Below, one piece after another: positions 1-8,466 of a stretch of DNA of 64,000 nt. Within the stretch, counting starts at the first letter, position 1. Each line of letters opens with the position of its first letter. The notes below the pieces were generated by a model that saw nothing but the letters and a program-made list of their open reading frames with translations, was not told the DNA's origin and made no database searches. This stretch comes from Pseudomonas khavaziana (GTDB lineage Bacteria; Pseudomonadota; Gammaproteobacteria; Pseudomonadales; Pseudomonadaceae): assembly GCF_019145205.1 (NCBI RefSeq), contig NZ_JAHSTT010000002.1, positions 620,001-684,000 on the forward strand, read 5' to 3'. The translations under genes were made by a program, and so were the position numbers.

Positions 1-1
1 T

Positions 2-799
2 CGTAACGGTGCGCACTTGGGCCCTGCCTTTTTGCCTTGGCACCGTGAAATGTTGCTGCAGTTGGAAGCGGTCATTCTGCGCGTCACTCAAAAAGAAGTA
101 GCGATCCCTTACTGGGATTGGACATTGGACGCGGCAGAGCCCTGGATCTCACCGGTATGGGGGCTGATAGGCGGTAACGGTGATCCTAAAGATTACTTCA
201 GGGTGCAAGATGGGCCCTTTGCACACAAATTTAATAATTGGGACGTACCCGGGTATCCGCAAGACGGTCTACCAGAGCCGGGTCTGAAACGGCAGTTTGG
301 GCAATGGGTCTTTACGTTGCCGACGCCTGACGATTTGAACAAGGCAATGAACGAAGAAATCTATGACGAGCCCTATTACAACGCCAGCCCGTTCAATAGA
401 GGTTTTCGAAACCGTCTGGAAGGTTGGATTACCCAGAAGGGTGACCCGCAAGTCACCACCCCGGGTTCGCAGTTGCACAATCGAGTTCACCTGTGGATCG
501 GTGGCAACATGCTGGCGATGACCTCACCTGAGGATCCGGTGTTTTTTCTGCATCACTGCTTCGTCGACAAGATCTGGGCCGATTGGCAGGCGAAGATGAA
601 GCTGGGTAAACCCACCCTGGCACCTCATTATTGTCCAATGGAGGGTGGTCCGCCTGGGCACAATTTCGATGACGTACTCGAACCCTGGACCAATCGTATC
701 CGCGATGTAATGGATATCACCGCATTGGATTACGCCTACGATCCCAGCCCTCCATTGGTATTGCCCAAGCCCCGCTTCAAGTCACCCTTCATGACTTGA
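2..799 (+). CDS. Tyrosinase family copper enzyme, 5' end cut by window
   Basis: Type-3 copper oxidase of the tyrosinase/polyphenol oxidase family, oxidising phenols or catechols with O2. The reading frame is open from base 2, so the start lies upstream of the window. The CuA part shows GAHLGPAFLPWHREM, with two of its three copper histidines. The CuB part shows HNRVHLWIGGNM and then DPVFFLHHCFVDKIW, giving the three CuB histidines. No signal peptide can be judged because the N terminus is missing. A hairpin lies just after the stop codon. Substrate is unknown. Family assignment is firm and the role is not. Confidence 0.9.
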   Translation, partial: RNGAHLGPAFLPWHREMLLQLEAVILRVTQKEVAIPYWDWTLDAAEPWISPVWGLIGGNGDPKDYFRVQDGPFAHKFNNWDVPGYPQDGLPEPGLKRQFGQWVFTLPTPDDLNKAMNEEIYDEPYYNASPFNRGFRNRLEGWITQKGDPQVTTPGSQLHNRVHLWIGGNMLAMTSPEDPVFFLHHCFVDKIWADWQAKMKLGKPTLAPHYCPMEGGPPGHNFDDVLEPWTNRIRDVMDITALDYAYDPSPPLVLPKPRFKSPFMT

Positions 800-808
800 A
801 TGTAAGGG

Positions 809-840
809 TGTCCCCCATGGCATGGCTGTGGGGGGCATTT
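809..840 (+). terminator. Hairpin after tyrosinase gene
   Basis: TGTCCCCCA (809-817) pairs with TGGGGGGCA (829-837), a 9-bp stem with one G-T pair, followed by TTT. It sits between convergent genes. The short T run makes it a weak intrinsic terminator for the plus-strand tyrosinase gene. Confidence 0.45.
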
Positions 841-1240
841 ACTCCTGCCCAATCGACTCCAAAAACTCCGACCGCTCATCACTCATCCGTGCCAGGCAAT
901 CATTTTGCGCAATCGCATAGTCCTTGCTGCCGTTCACCGCCGGGAAGGTATCTACCGCGCAATCGGCGTCACGCAATTTTTCCCATTTCTGCTGGGCGTC
1001 CTTCAGACGTGCGGTAATGTCGGCCAGCTTGGTCTTGTCGCTGCCATAGATCGAACCCATGCGTTCCAGCAGGCCCTGGTAGTTATCCTTGAGCAGTTGC
1101 TCGGCGGTGGTTTTGTTGTAGGCGGCGCAGGCCAGGGTCTGTTTGTCGTTTTCAATGCCGTCGCACGGTGTGCTGTCGGTGTCTTCGGCTGCGTGGGCGG
1201 TGGTTGCGATGAGTGCCAAAGCCAGGAAAATCGATTTCAT
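839..1240 (-). CDS. LprI-like (DUF1311) secreted protein
   Basis: 133-residue protein with a signal peptide (residues 1 to about 17, ending AHA) and then a small cysteine-containing domain of the LprI N-terminal/DUF1311 type. Seen: DSTPCDG, TLACAAYN, RDADCAVD and AQNDCLARM, four cysteines spaced as in that family, which would form disulfides in the periplasm. Some relatives inhibit lysozyme, but most are uncharacterised. The gene is convergent with the tyrosinase gene. The family call is good and the function is inferred only from the family name. Confidence 0.7.
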   Translation of the reverse strand: MKSIFLALALIATTAHAAEDTDSTPCDGIENDKQTLACAAYNKTTAEQLLKDNYQGLLERMGSIYGSDKTKLADITARLKDAQQKWEKLRDADCAVDTFPAVNGSKDYAIAQNDCLARMSDERSEFLESIGQE

Positions 1241-1458
1241 TGCGCCGTCTCATATCAAGTGATGCGCAATTCTGGCTCAAGCGTAAGACAAAGAACAGCC
1301 GCCCAGCAGGCATGTCTACATAGCCTTTGTCGCGGATTGACGCTTTCGGCAATTCCCCTGTCGTTTTTGCACCCGGCTCCGTCGATCCCTGGGCATATGC
1401 TGGCCCCAAAGCGCCGGCATACGATTCGGCGCATGAATCGCCAATAAGGGGACGCCTG

Positions 1459-2436
1459 ATGAGCCCAGCCGAATTGCACGCCGACAGCATCGTTATCGAC
1501 GGGCTGATCATTGCCAAGTGGAATCGCGACCTGTTCGAGGACATGCGCAAGGGTGGCCTGACCGCCGCCAACTGCACCGTGTCGGTGTGGGAAGGGTTCC
1601 AGGCCACGATCAATAACATTGTTGCCAGCCAGACCCTGATCCGTGAGAACAGCGACTTGGTGATCCCGGTAAAAACCACCGCCGACATCCGCCGCGCCAA
1701 GGAACAAGGCAAGACCGGCATCATCTTCGGCTTCCAGAATGCCCATGCGTTTGAAGACCAGCTCGGCTACGTGGAGATCTTCAAGCAGCTCGGCGTGGGG
1801 GTGGTGCAGATGTGCTACAACACCCAGAACCTGGTGGGCACCGGTTGCTACGAGCGCGATGGTGGCCTGTCAGGTTTCGGTCGCGAAATCGTCGGCGAGA
1901 TGAACCGCGTGGGCATCATGTGCGACCTGTCACACGTCGGGTCCAAAACCTCCGAAGAGGTGATCCTCGAATCGAAAAAGCCGGTGTGTTATTCCCACTG
2001 CCTACCGTCGGGCCTCAAGGAGCACCCGCGCAACAAATCCGATGAAGAGCTCAAGTTCATCGCCGATCATGGCGGTTTTGTCGGCGTGACCATGTTCGCG
2101 CCGTTCCTGGCCAAAGGTATCGACTCGACCATCGACGACTACGCCGAAGCCATCGAATACACCATGAATATCGTCGGCGAAGACGCCATCGGCATCGGCA
2201 CCGATTTCACCCAGGGTCATGGCCAGGATTTCTTTGAAATGCTGACCCATGACAAGGGCTACGCCCGCCGTCTGACCAGCTTCGGCAAGATCATCAACCC
2301 GCTGGGCATCCGCACCGTGGGCGAGTTCCCCAACCTCACCGAGACCCTGCTCAAGCGCGGCCACAGCGAGCGCGTGGTACGCAAGATCATGGGCGAGAAC
2401 TGGGTCAACGTGCTCAAGGACGTTTGGGGCGAATAA
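1459..2436 (+). CDS. M19-type membrane dipeptidase homologue of the dimethylglycine locus
   Basis: 325-residue homologue of renal (M19) dipeptidases, matching the gene that opens the dgc cluster in P. aeruginosa (PA5396 type). The ATG at 1459 is chosen over an upstream extension because MSPAELHADSIVID is the family start. Two M19 metal histidines are visible, in CDLSHVGS and CYSHCLPSG followed by HPRNKSDEE. However, the N-terminal HxD metal motif is replaced (IDGLIIAKW) and the usual metal-bridging Glu region reads FGFQNAH. It may therefore not be an ordinary zinc dipeptidase. First gene of a probable operon with the DUF5943 gene, dgcA, dgcB and the ETF genes. Confidence 0.85.
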   Translation: MSPAELHADSIVIDGLIIAKWNRDLFEDMRKGGLTAANCTVSVWEGFQATINNIVASQTLIRENSDLVIPVKTTADIRRAKEQGKTGIIFGFQNAHAFEDQLGYVEIFKQLGVGVVQMCYNTQNLVGTGCYERDGGLSGFGREIVGEMNRVGIMCDLSHVGSKTSEEVILESKKPVCYSHCLPSGLKEHPRNKSDEELKFIADHGGFVGVTMFAPFLAKGIDSTIDDYAEAIEYTMNIVGEDAIGIGTDFTQGHGQDFFEMLTHDKGYARRLTSFGKIINPLGIRTVGEFPNLTETLLKRGHSERVVRKIMGENWVNVLKDVWGE

Positions 2437-2457
2437 GCCACCGCTGACACTTCTTTT

Positions 2458-2481
2458 CCCCCGGCCATCCGACGCCGGGGG
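2458..2481 (+). other. GC hairpin between the dipeptidase and DUF5943 genes
   Basis: CCCCCGGC (2458-2465) pairs perfectly with GCCGGGGG (2474-2481) around an 8-base loop. No T run follows, so it is unlikely to be a full terminator. It could be a processing or attenuation stem inside the operon. Confidence 0.4.
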
Positions 2482-2512
2482 CATCAAAACAAATTTCTGG
2501 AGTTAAGTTTCC

Positions 2513-3043
2513 ATGGCCAAGATCGCCCCGCAATTACCTATCGAAGTTGACAGCGAAACCGGTGTCTGGACCTCTGATGCCCTGCCGATGCTGTACGTGC
2601 CGCGGCATTTCTTCGTCAATAACCACATGGGTATCGAAGAAGTACTGGGCGCCGACGCCTATGCCGAAATCCTTTATAAGGCCGGCTACAAATCCGCCTG
2701 GCACTGGTGTGAAAAAGAAGCCGAATGCCACGGCCTGGAAGGTGTAGCGGTGTTCGAGCACTACATGAAGCGCCTGTCGCAGCGCGGCTGGGGCCTGTTC
2801 AAGATCCAGGACATCGACCTGGATAAAGGCACCGCCAGCGTCAAGCTTGAGCACTCGGCGTTCGTCTACGTGTACGGCAAGGTCGGGCGCAAAGTCGACT
2901 ACATGTTCACCGGCTGGTTTGCCGGGGCCATGGACCAGATTCTGCAAGCGCGCGGCAGCAACATCCGCACCGTCGCCGAACAAGTCTACGGAGGCTCCGA
3001 AGAGGGCCATGACGACGGGCTGTTCACCGTCAAGCCGTTGTAA
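2513..3043 (+). CDS. DUF5943 protein of the dimethylglycine locus
   Basis: 176-residue soluble protein with no signal peptide or membrane segment. It occupies the place of the conserved hypothetical gene (PA5397 type) directly before dgcA. The only notable features are a run of conserved-looking aromatic and acidic residues (YKSAWHWCEKEAECHG) and a glycine-rich middle. The dgcA start is 16 bases downstream, so the two are surely co-transcribed. By context it may help assemble or supply the DgcA/DgcB demethylase, but this is inference. No biochemical role is recognised. Confidence 0.75.
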   Translation: MAKIAPQLPIEVDSETGVWTSDALPMLYVPRHFFVNNHMGIEEVLGADAYAEILYKAGYKSAWHWCEKEAECHGLEGVAVFEHYMKRLSQRGWGLFKIQDIDLDKGTASVKLEHSAFVYVYGKVGRKVDYMFTGWFAGAMDQILQARGSNIRTVAEQVYGGSEEGHDDGLFTVKPL

Positions 3044-3059
3044 GTCGAGGAACCCTGCC

Positions 3060-5120
3060 ATGGCTTTCGAAGCAATGTTCGCGCCGATCCAGATCGGCAA
3101 ACTGACCATCCGCAACCGCGTGCTCAGTACCGCCCATGCCGAGGTGTATGCCACCGACGGCGGCATGACCACCGACCGCTATGTGAAGTACTACGAAGAG
3201 AAAGCCAAGGGCGGTATTGGCCTGGCGATCTGCGGCGGCTCCTCGGTGGTGGCCATCGACAGCCCCCAGGAGTGGTGGAGCTCGGTGAACCTGGCTACCG
3301 ACCGCATTATCCCGCACTTCCAGAACCTGGCCGACGCCATGCACAAGCATGGCGCCAAGATCATGATCCAGATTACCCACATGGGCCGTCGCTCGCGTTG
3401 GGACGGCTTCAACTGGCCGACCCTGATGTCGCCGTCCGGTGTACGTGAGCCCGTGCACCGTGCCACCTGCAAGACCATCGAACCAGAAGAAATCTGGCGT
3501 GTGATCGGCAACTACGCCCAGGCCGCGCGGCGTGCCAAGGCCGGTGGACTGGACGGTGTGGAACTGTCCGCGGTGCACCAGCACATGATCGACCAATTCT
3601 GGAGCCCTCGGGTCAACAAGCGTACCGATGAATGGGGCGGTAGCTTCGAAGGGCGCATGAAGTTCGGCCTGGAAGTCTTGAAAGCCGTGCGTGCAGAAGT
3701 CGGTGATGACTTCTGCGTGGGCATGCGCCTGTGCGGTGACGAGTTCCATCCGGACGGCCTGTCCCATGAGGACATGAAGCAGATCGCCAAGTATTACGAC
3801 GATACCGGTATGCTCGATTTCATCGGCGTAGTGGGCTCGGGTTGCGACACCCACAACACCTTGGCCAACGTGATCCCCAACATGAGTTATCCACCGGAGC
3901 CATTCCTGCACCTGGCGGCCGGTATCAAGGAAGTGGTCAAGGTTCCGGTGCTGCACGCGCAGAACATCAAGGACCCGAACCAGGCCACGCGTATTCTGGA
4001 AGGCGGCTATGTGGACATGGTCGGCATGACCCGTGCGCACATCGCCGACCCGCACCTGATCGCCAAGATCAAGATGGGCCAGATCGACCAGATCAAGCAG
4101 TGCGTCGGCGCCAACTATTGCATCGACCGCCAGTATCAGGGCCTGGATGTACTGTGCATCCAGAACGCCGCGACCTCCCGTGAGTACATGGGCGTGCCGC
4201 ACATCATCGAAAAATCCACCGGACCCAAACGCAAAGTCGTGGTGGTCGGTGCCGGCCCGGCGGGGATGGAAGCTGCGCGGGTCGCCGCCGAACGTGGCCA
4301 CGATGTGACTCTGCTCGAGAAGAAAGAATTTATCGGCGGGCAGATCACCACTGCCTCGAAAGCCCCGCAACGCGACCAGATCGCCGGTATCACTCGTTGG
4401 TACCAACTGGAGCTGGCGCGTTTGAAAGTCGACCTGCGCCTGGGCGTAGCGGCGGATGCCGAGACCATCCTGGACCTGCGTCCGGATGTGGTAGTGCTCG
4501 CTGTCGGCGGACATCCGTTCATCGAGCAGAACGAGCACTGGGGTGCCGCCGAAGGTTTGGTGGTGAGCAGTTGGGATGTACTCGACGGCAAAGTCGCGCC
4601 AGGCAAGAACGTGCTGGTGTACGACACCATCTGTGAGTTCACCGGCATGTCGGTGGCCGACTTCCTGGCCGACAAAGGCTGCCAGGTGGAAATCGTCACC
4701 GATGACATCAAACCCGGCGTGGCAGTTGGCGGTACGTCGTTCCCGACTTACTACCGCAGCATGTACCCCAAGGAAGTGATCATGACCGGCGACATGATGC
4801 TGGAAAAGGTCTATCGCGAGGGCGACAAGCTGGTGGCGGTGTTGGAGAACGAATACACCGGCGCCAAAGAAGAACGAGTGGTCGACCAGGTGGTGGTGGA
4901 GAACGGCGTGCGTCCGGACGAAGCCATCTATTACGGGCTCAAGGAAGGTTCGCGCAACAAAGGCCAGATCGACGTCGAAGCCTTGTTTGCGATCAAGCCG
5001 CAGCCGTGCCTGAGCGAGGCGGGCGAGGGGTACTTGCTGTTCCGCATCGGTGACTGTGTAGCGCAGCGTAATACCCACGCTGCGATCTATGACGCCCTGC
5101 GCCTGTGCAAGGATTTCTGA
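3060..5120 (+). CDS. dgcA: Dimethylglycine demethylation protein DgcA
   Basis: 686-residue flavoprotein of the 2,4-dienoyl-CoA reductase/trimethylamine dehydrogenase family, needed with DgcB to turn dimethylglycine into sarcosine. Residues 1 to about 340 form an Old-Yellow-Enzyme-type FMN barrel (starts MAFEAMFAPIQIGKL). A cysteine cluster follows (CVGANYC and a later LCIQNA, about 348-365) that would hold a [4Fe-4S] centre. From about 396 VVVGAGPAGMEAA begins the second nucleotide-binding domain. The ATG at 3060 has GAGG upstream and gives the usual family length; the reading frame itself extends further up. A REP pair separates it from dgcB. Confidence 0.93.
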   Translation: MAFEAMFAPIQIGKLTIRNRVLSTAHAEVYATDGGMTTDRYVKYYEEKAKGGIGLAICGGSSVVAIDSPQEWWSSVNLATDRIIPHFQNLADAMHKHGAKIMIQITHMGRRSRWDGFNWPTLMSPSGVREPVHRATCKTIEPEEIWRVIGNYAQAARRAKAGGLDGVELSAVHQHMIDQFWSPRVNKRTDEWGGSFEGRMKFGLEVLKAVRAEVGDDFCVGMRLCGDEFHPDGLSHEDMKQIAKYYDDTGMLDFIGVVGSGCDTHNTLANVIPNMSYPPEPFLHLAAGIKEVVKVPVLHAQNIKDPNQATRILEGGYVDMVGMTRAHIADPHLIAKIKMGQIDQIKQCVGANYCIDRQYQGLDVLCIQNAATSREYMGVPHIIEKSTGPKRKVVVVGAGPAGMEAARVAAERGHDVTLLEKKEFIGGQITTASKAPQRDQIAGITRWYQLELARLKVDLRLGVAADAETILDLRPDVVVLAVGGHPFIEQNEHWGAAEGLVVSSWDVLDGKVAPGKNVLVYDTICEFTGMSVADFLADKGCQVEIVTDDIKPGVAVGGTSFPTYYRSMYPKEVIMTGDMMLEKVYREGDKLVAVLENEYTGAKEERVVDQVVVENGVRPDEAIYYGLKEGSRNKGQIDVEALFAIKPQPCLSEAGEGYLLFRIGDCVAQRNTHAAIYDALRLCKDF

Positions 5121-5152
5121 CCCGACACCGAACCAATGTGGGACTGGGTCAA

Positions 5153-5245
5153 AATGTGGGAGGGGGCTTGCTCCCGATAGCGGTGGGTCAGCTACAACAG
5201 TATCAACTGACACTCCGCCATCGGGAGCAAGCCCCCTCCCACATT
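5153..5245. repeat. REP inverted pair between dgcA and dgcB
   Basis: Two head-to-head copies of the REP unit AATGTGGGAGGGGGCTTGCT with CCCGAT form an inverted pair that folds into one long stem. It lies inside an operon, 33 bases after the dgcA stop and 48 before the dgcB start, so it may protect the upstream message from 3' decay. Confidence 0.9.
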
Positions 5246-5292
5246 CAAGGCCAGTTTCACAGTAGACCTGTGTGGTCTGTGGGAGCTTCATC

Positions 5293-7236
5293 ATGTTGAA
5301 CACCTTGCTGCCAATCCTCTTGTTTGCTGCCCTGGGCCTTGCGGTCCTTGGCGCCCTGCGCCGCGTGAACATGTGGCGCCGTGGGCGTGCATCCAAAGTC
5401 GACTTGCTTGGCGGTCTTTTGGCCATGCCCAAGCGCTACATGGTCGACCTGCACCACGTGGTCGCCCGCGACAAATACATCGCCAACACCCACGTCGCCA
5501 CGGCGCTTGGCTTTGTGTTGTCGGCGCTGCTGGCGATTGTGGTGCACGGCTTCGGCCTGCAGAGCCGCATTCTTGGCTATGCGCTGCTGCTGGCGTCGAC
5601 ATTGATGTTTGTCGGCGCGATCTTTATGTACCTGCGTCGGCGCAATCCGCCGGCGCGTCTGTCCAAGGGGCCGTGGATGCGCTTGCCGAAAAGCCTGATG
5701 GCCTTCTCGGTGAGCTTCTTCCTGGTGACCTTGCCGGTGGCCGGGATCCTGCCAGCGGACTTCGGCGGTTGGCTGCTCGCTGCGCTATTGAGTGTGGGCG
5801 TGCTGTGGGGCGTGTCCGAGATGTTCTTCGGCATGACCTGGGGCGGGCCGATGAAGCACGCCTTCGCCGGTGCCCTGCACCTGGCCTGGCATCGTCGCGC
5901 CGAACGCTTTGGCGGTGGCCGCTCCACTGGGTTGAAACCGTTGGACCTGAGCGATAAATTTGCACCGCTGGGCGTGGAAAAACCCAAGGATTTCACCTGG
6001 AACCAACTGCTTGGTTTCGACGCCTGCGTACAGTGCGGCAAATGCGAAGCCGCGTGCCCGGCCTTTGCTGCCGGCCAGCCGCTGAACCCGAAAAAGCTGA
6101 TCCAGGACATGGTGGTCGGCCTGGCCGGCGGCACCGATGCCAAGTTCGCCGGCAGCCCGTATCCGGGCAAATCCATAGGCGAGCATGGCGGCAACCCCCA
6201 TCAACCGATCGTCAACGGCCTGGTGGACGCCGAGACGTTGTGGTCGTGCACCACCTGCCGCGCCTGCGTGGAAGAGTGCCCGATGATGATCGAGCACGTG
6301 GATGCCATCGTCGACATGCGCCGTCACCTGACCCTGGAAAAAGGCGCAACGCCGAACAAGGGCGCCGAAGTCCTGGAAAACCTGATCGCCACCGATAACC
6401 CAGGCGGCTTCGCGCCTGGCGGCCGCCTGAACTGGGCCGCGGACTTGAACCTGCCGCTGCTGAGCGACAAAGGCAGCTGCGAGGTACTGTTCTGGGTCGG
6501 TGATGGTGCCTTTGACATGCGCAACCAGCGCACCCTGCGCGCATTCGTCAAAGTGCTCAAGGCCGCCAAGGTCGACTTCGCGGTGCTCGGCCTGGAAGAG
6601 CGCGACAGCGGAGACGTAGCGCGGCGCCTGGGCGACGAAGCGACTTTCCAACTGCTGGCCTCACGCAATATCCAGACCCTGGCCAAGTACAGCTTCAAGC
6701 GTATCGTCACCTGCGACCCCCACAGTTTCCATGTGCTGAAAAACGAGTACGGTGCGTTCAACGGCAATTACCTCGTGCAACACCACAGCACCTTCATGGC
6801 CGAACTGATCGGCGAAGGCGCGCTGAACCTGGGCCAGCACAAGGGCGATAGCGTGACCTACCACGACCCTTGTTACCTGGGCCGCTACAACGGCGAATAC
6901 GAGGCACCGCGTCAAGTGCTGCGGGCGCTCGGCATCGAGGTCAAGGAAATGCAACGTTCGGGCTTCCGTTCGCGCTGCTGCGGTGGCGGTGGCGGCGCGC
7001 CGATCACCGATATTCCCGGCAAGCAACGTATCCCGGATATGCGCATGGATGACATCCGCGAAACCGGTGCCGAGCTGGTGGCTGTAGGTTGCCCGCAATG
7101 TACGGCGATGCTTGAGGGCGTGGTCGAACCGCGGCCATTGATCAAAGACATCGCGGAGCTGGTGGCCGACGCTTTGCTTGAGGATCCGGCACCGGTCAAG
7201 ACCCCGATCAAACGTGAACCTGCGGAGGTGCACTGA
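5293..7236 (+). CDS. dgcB: Dimethylglycine demethylation Fe-S protein DgcB
   Basis: 647-residue iron-sulphur electron-transfer protein, partner of DgcA. The N-terminal about 190 residues carry several hydrophobic membrane segments. Two ferredoxin motifs follow, CVQCGKCEAACP (about 245) and CTTCRACVEECP (about 318), each binding a [4Fe-4S] cluster. Two CCG-type domains end with RCCGGGGG (about 561) and GCPQC. It resembles heterodisulfide-reductase/glycolate-oxidase iron-sulphur subunits. GGGAG lies 9 bases before the ATG at 5293. Its stop overlaps the ETF alpha start (ATGA), so electrons probably pass DgcA to DgcB to ETF or directly to quinone. Confidence 0.92.
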   Translation: MLNTLLPILLFAALGLAVLGALRRVNMWRRGRASKVDLLGGLLAMPKRYMVDLHHVVARDKYIANTHVATALGFVLSALLAIVVHGFGLQSRILGYALLLASTLMFVGAIFMYLRRRNPPARLSKGPWMRLPKSLMAFSVSFFLVTLPVAGILPADFGGWLLAALLSVGVLWGVSEMFFGMTWGGPMKHAFAGALHLAWHRRAERFGGGRSTGLKPLDLSDKFAPLGVEKPKDFTWNQLLGFDACVQCGKCEAACPAFAAGQPLNPKKLIQDMVVGLAGGTDAKFAGSPYPGKSIGEHGGNPHQPIVNGLVDAETLWSCTTCRACVEECPMMIEHVDAIVDMRRHLTLEKGATPNKGAEVLENLIATDNPGGFAPGGRLNWAADLNLPLLSDKGSCEVLFWVGDGAFDMRNQRTLRAFVKVLKAAKVDFAVLGLEERDSGDVARRLGDEATFQLLASRNIQTLAKYSFKRIVTCDPHSFHVLKNEYGAFNGNYLVQHHSTFMAELIGEGALNLGQHKGDSVTYHDPCYLGRYNGEYEAPRQVLRALGIEVKEMQRSGFRSRCCGGGGGAPITDIPGKQRIPDMRMDDIRETGAELVAVGCPQCTAMLEGVVEPRPLIKDIAELVADALLEDPAPVKTPIKREPAEVH

Positions 7237-8456
7237 TGAGCGACATTATTCGCCGCGACCCACGGGCCGAATGGATCGCCCGTAACCGCCTGCACCCGCT
7301 GCATGCGGCCATGCAGCCGGTACAACACAGTTGGATGGGCCCTAACGGGATCATCCGCAAGAATGTGCATGGCGTCGGTTTTATCGGCCCCAACGGCATC
7401 AAGCGTATCGACCGCAGCGGCGCCCAGCAGGGCGGCGCAGCCAAGCGCACGGCAGCAGTAGAAGTGCAATTGCCGCTGCATCAGGTGCCTGCGCCGGCGT
7501 TCTACATCAACGTGGTGCCGGACATGGTCGGTGGCCGCCTGAGCAGCCACGACCGTGACCTGCTTGGCCTGGCGCGGCAACTGGCCGGCAGCGACGGCGC
7601 AGTGCTGGCGGTGGTGTTCGGCGAACACAAGGAAGCCGGGTTTTCCACCGCCGGCGTCGACCGCCTGCTGGTGTTGGAGGGCCATGAATTCGACGGTTAT
7701 TCACCCGAGCAGCGTGTGCAAGGTCTGCGTGCTGTGGATAACCAGTTCAACCCGCGTCACTGGTTGCTGCCGGATAGCCGCAGTGGCGGTGGCGAGTTGG
7801 GCCGGCGCTTTGCCGCCAGCCTCAAGGAGCGCCCGGCCACGCGGGTGTGGCAAATCAAGGAACAGACCTGCATCGGCCGTGCCGGCGCAGGCCAGGAAGA
7901 CTTGGCTCGACCATTGCCACGCCTGATTCTGGCTGCTGCCGAATGTGCCGATCCGGTCAGTGATACACGCCATGAAGTGTTGCCCGTGGAGTTATCCACA
8001 AGCCTGGCGCGCAGCCTGCCACGCATCGAAGATCTCGGCGCGGTAGCGGTGGACCCGGCGGCGATTCCGATGGCCGAGGCCGAGTTCATTTTCTCCGGCG
8101 GCAACGGCGTGAAGGACTGGGCGCTGTTCCACCAGACCGCCGCGGCCCTGGGCGCCACCGAAGGCGCCTCGCGGGTGGCGGTGGACGATGGCTTCATGGC
8201 GCGTGATCGGCAGGTGGGCGCCAGTGGCACCTGGGTCACGGCAAGGGTTTATGTAGCAGTGGGCATCTCCGGGGCGATCCAGCACCTGCAAGGCATCGGT
8301 GCCTGCGACAAGGTGGTGGCAATCAACCTTGACCCGGGTTGCGACATGATCAAGCGTGCCGACCTGTCGGTAATCGGCGAGAGCGCCGCGATTCTGCAAG
8401 CCTTGATTGATGCGGTCGAGACCTACCGCAACGGCGCCAAGCGCGATGCAGCTTAG
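7236..8456 (+). CDS. etfA: Electron transfer flavoprotein alpha subunit, betaine-locus copy
   Basis: 406-residue ETF alpha. The C-terminal FAD-binding domain is clear: GASRVAVDDGFM, DRQVGASGTWV, YVAVGISGAIQHL and VAINLDPG. The protein is about 90 residues longer than the housekeeping ETF alpha because of an N-terminal extension rich in G, H and R (about residues 1-75). This form is typical of the ETF linked to dgcAB (PA5400 type). It would take electrons from dimethylglycine demethylation. The start overlaps the dgcB stop and the etfB gene follows directly, so translation is probably coupled. Confidence 0.9.
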   Translation: MSDIIRRDPRAEWIARNRLHPLHAAMQPVQHSWMGPNGIIRKNVHGVGFIGPNGIKRIDRSGAQQGGAAKRTAAVEVQLPLHQVPAPAFYINVVPDMVGGRLSSHDRDLLGLARQLAGSDGAVLAVVFGEHKEAGFSTAGVDRLLVLEGHEFDGYSPEQRVQGLRAVDNQFNPRHWLLPDSRSGGGELGRRFAASLKERPATRVWQIKEQTCIGRAGAGQEDLARPLPRLILAAAECADPVSDTRHEVLPVELSTSLARSLPRIEDLGAVAVDPAAIPMAEAEFIFSGGNGVKDWALFHQTAAALGATEGASRVAVDDGFMARDRQVGASGTWVTARVYVAVGISGAIQHLQGIGACDKVVAINLDPGCDMIKRADLSVIGESAAILQALIDAVETYRNGAKRDAA

Positions 8457-8466
8457 GGACATGACC

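Noticed and set aside
3030..5432. 800-codon open frame on the minus strand opposite dgcA
   Set aside because: It is the antisense shadow of a well-supported gene in high-GC DNA; composition is His/Val/Asp-rich with no domain, and it runs across the REP pair.
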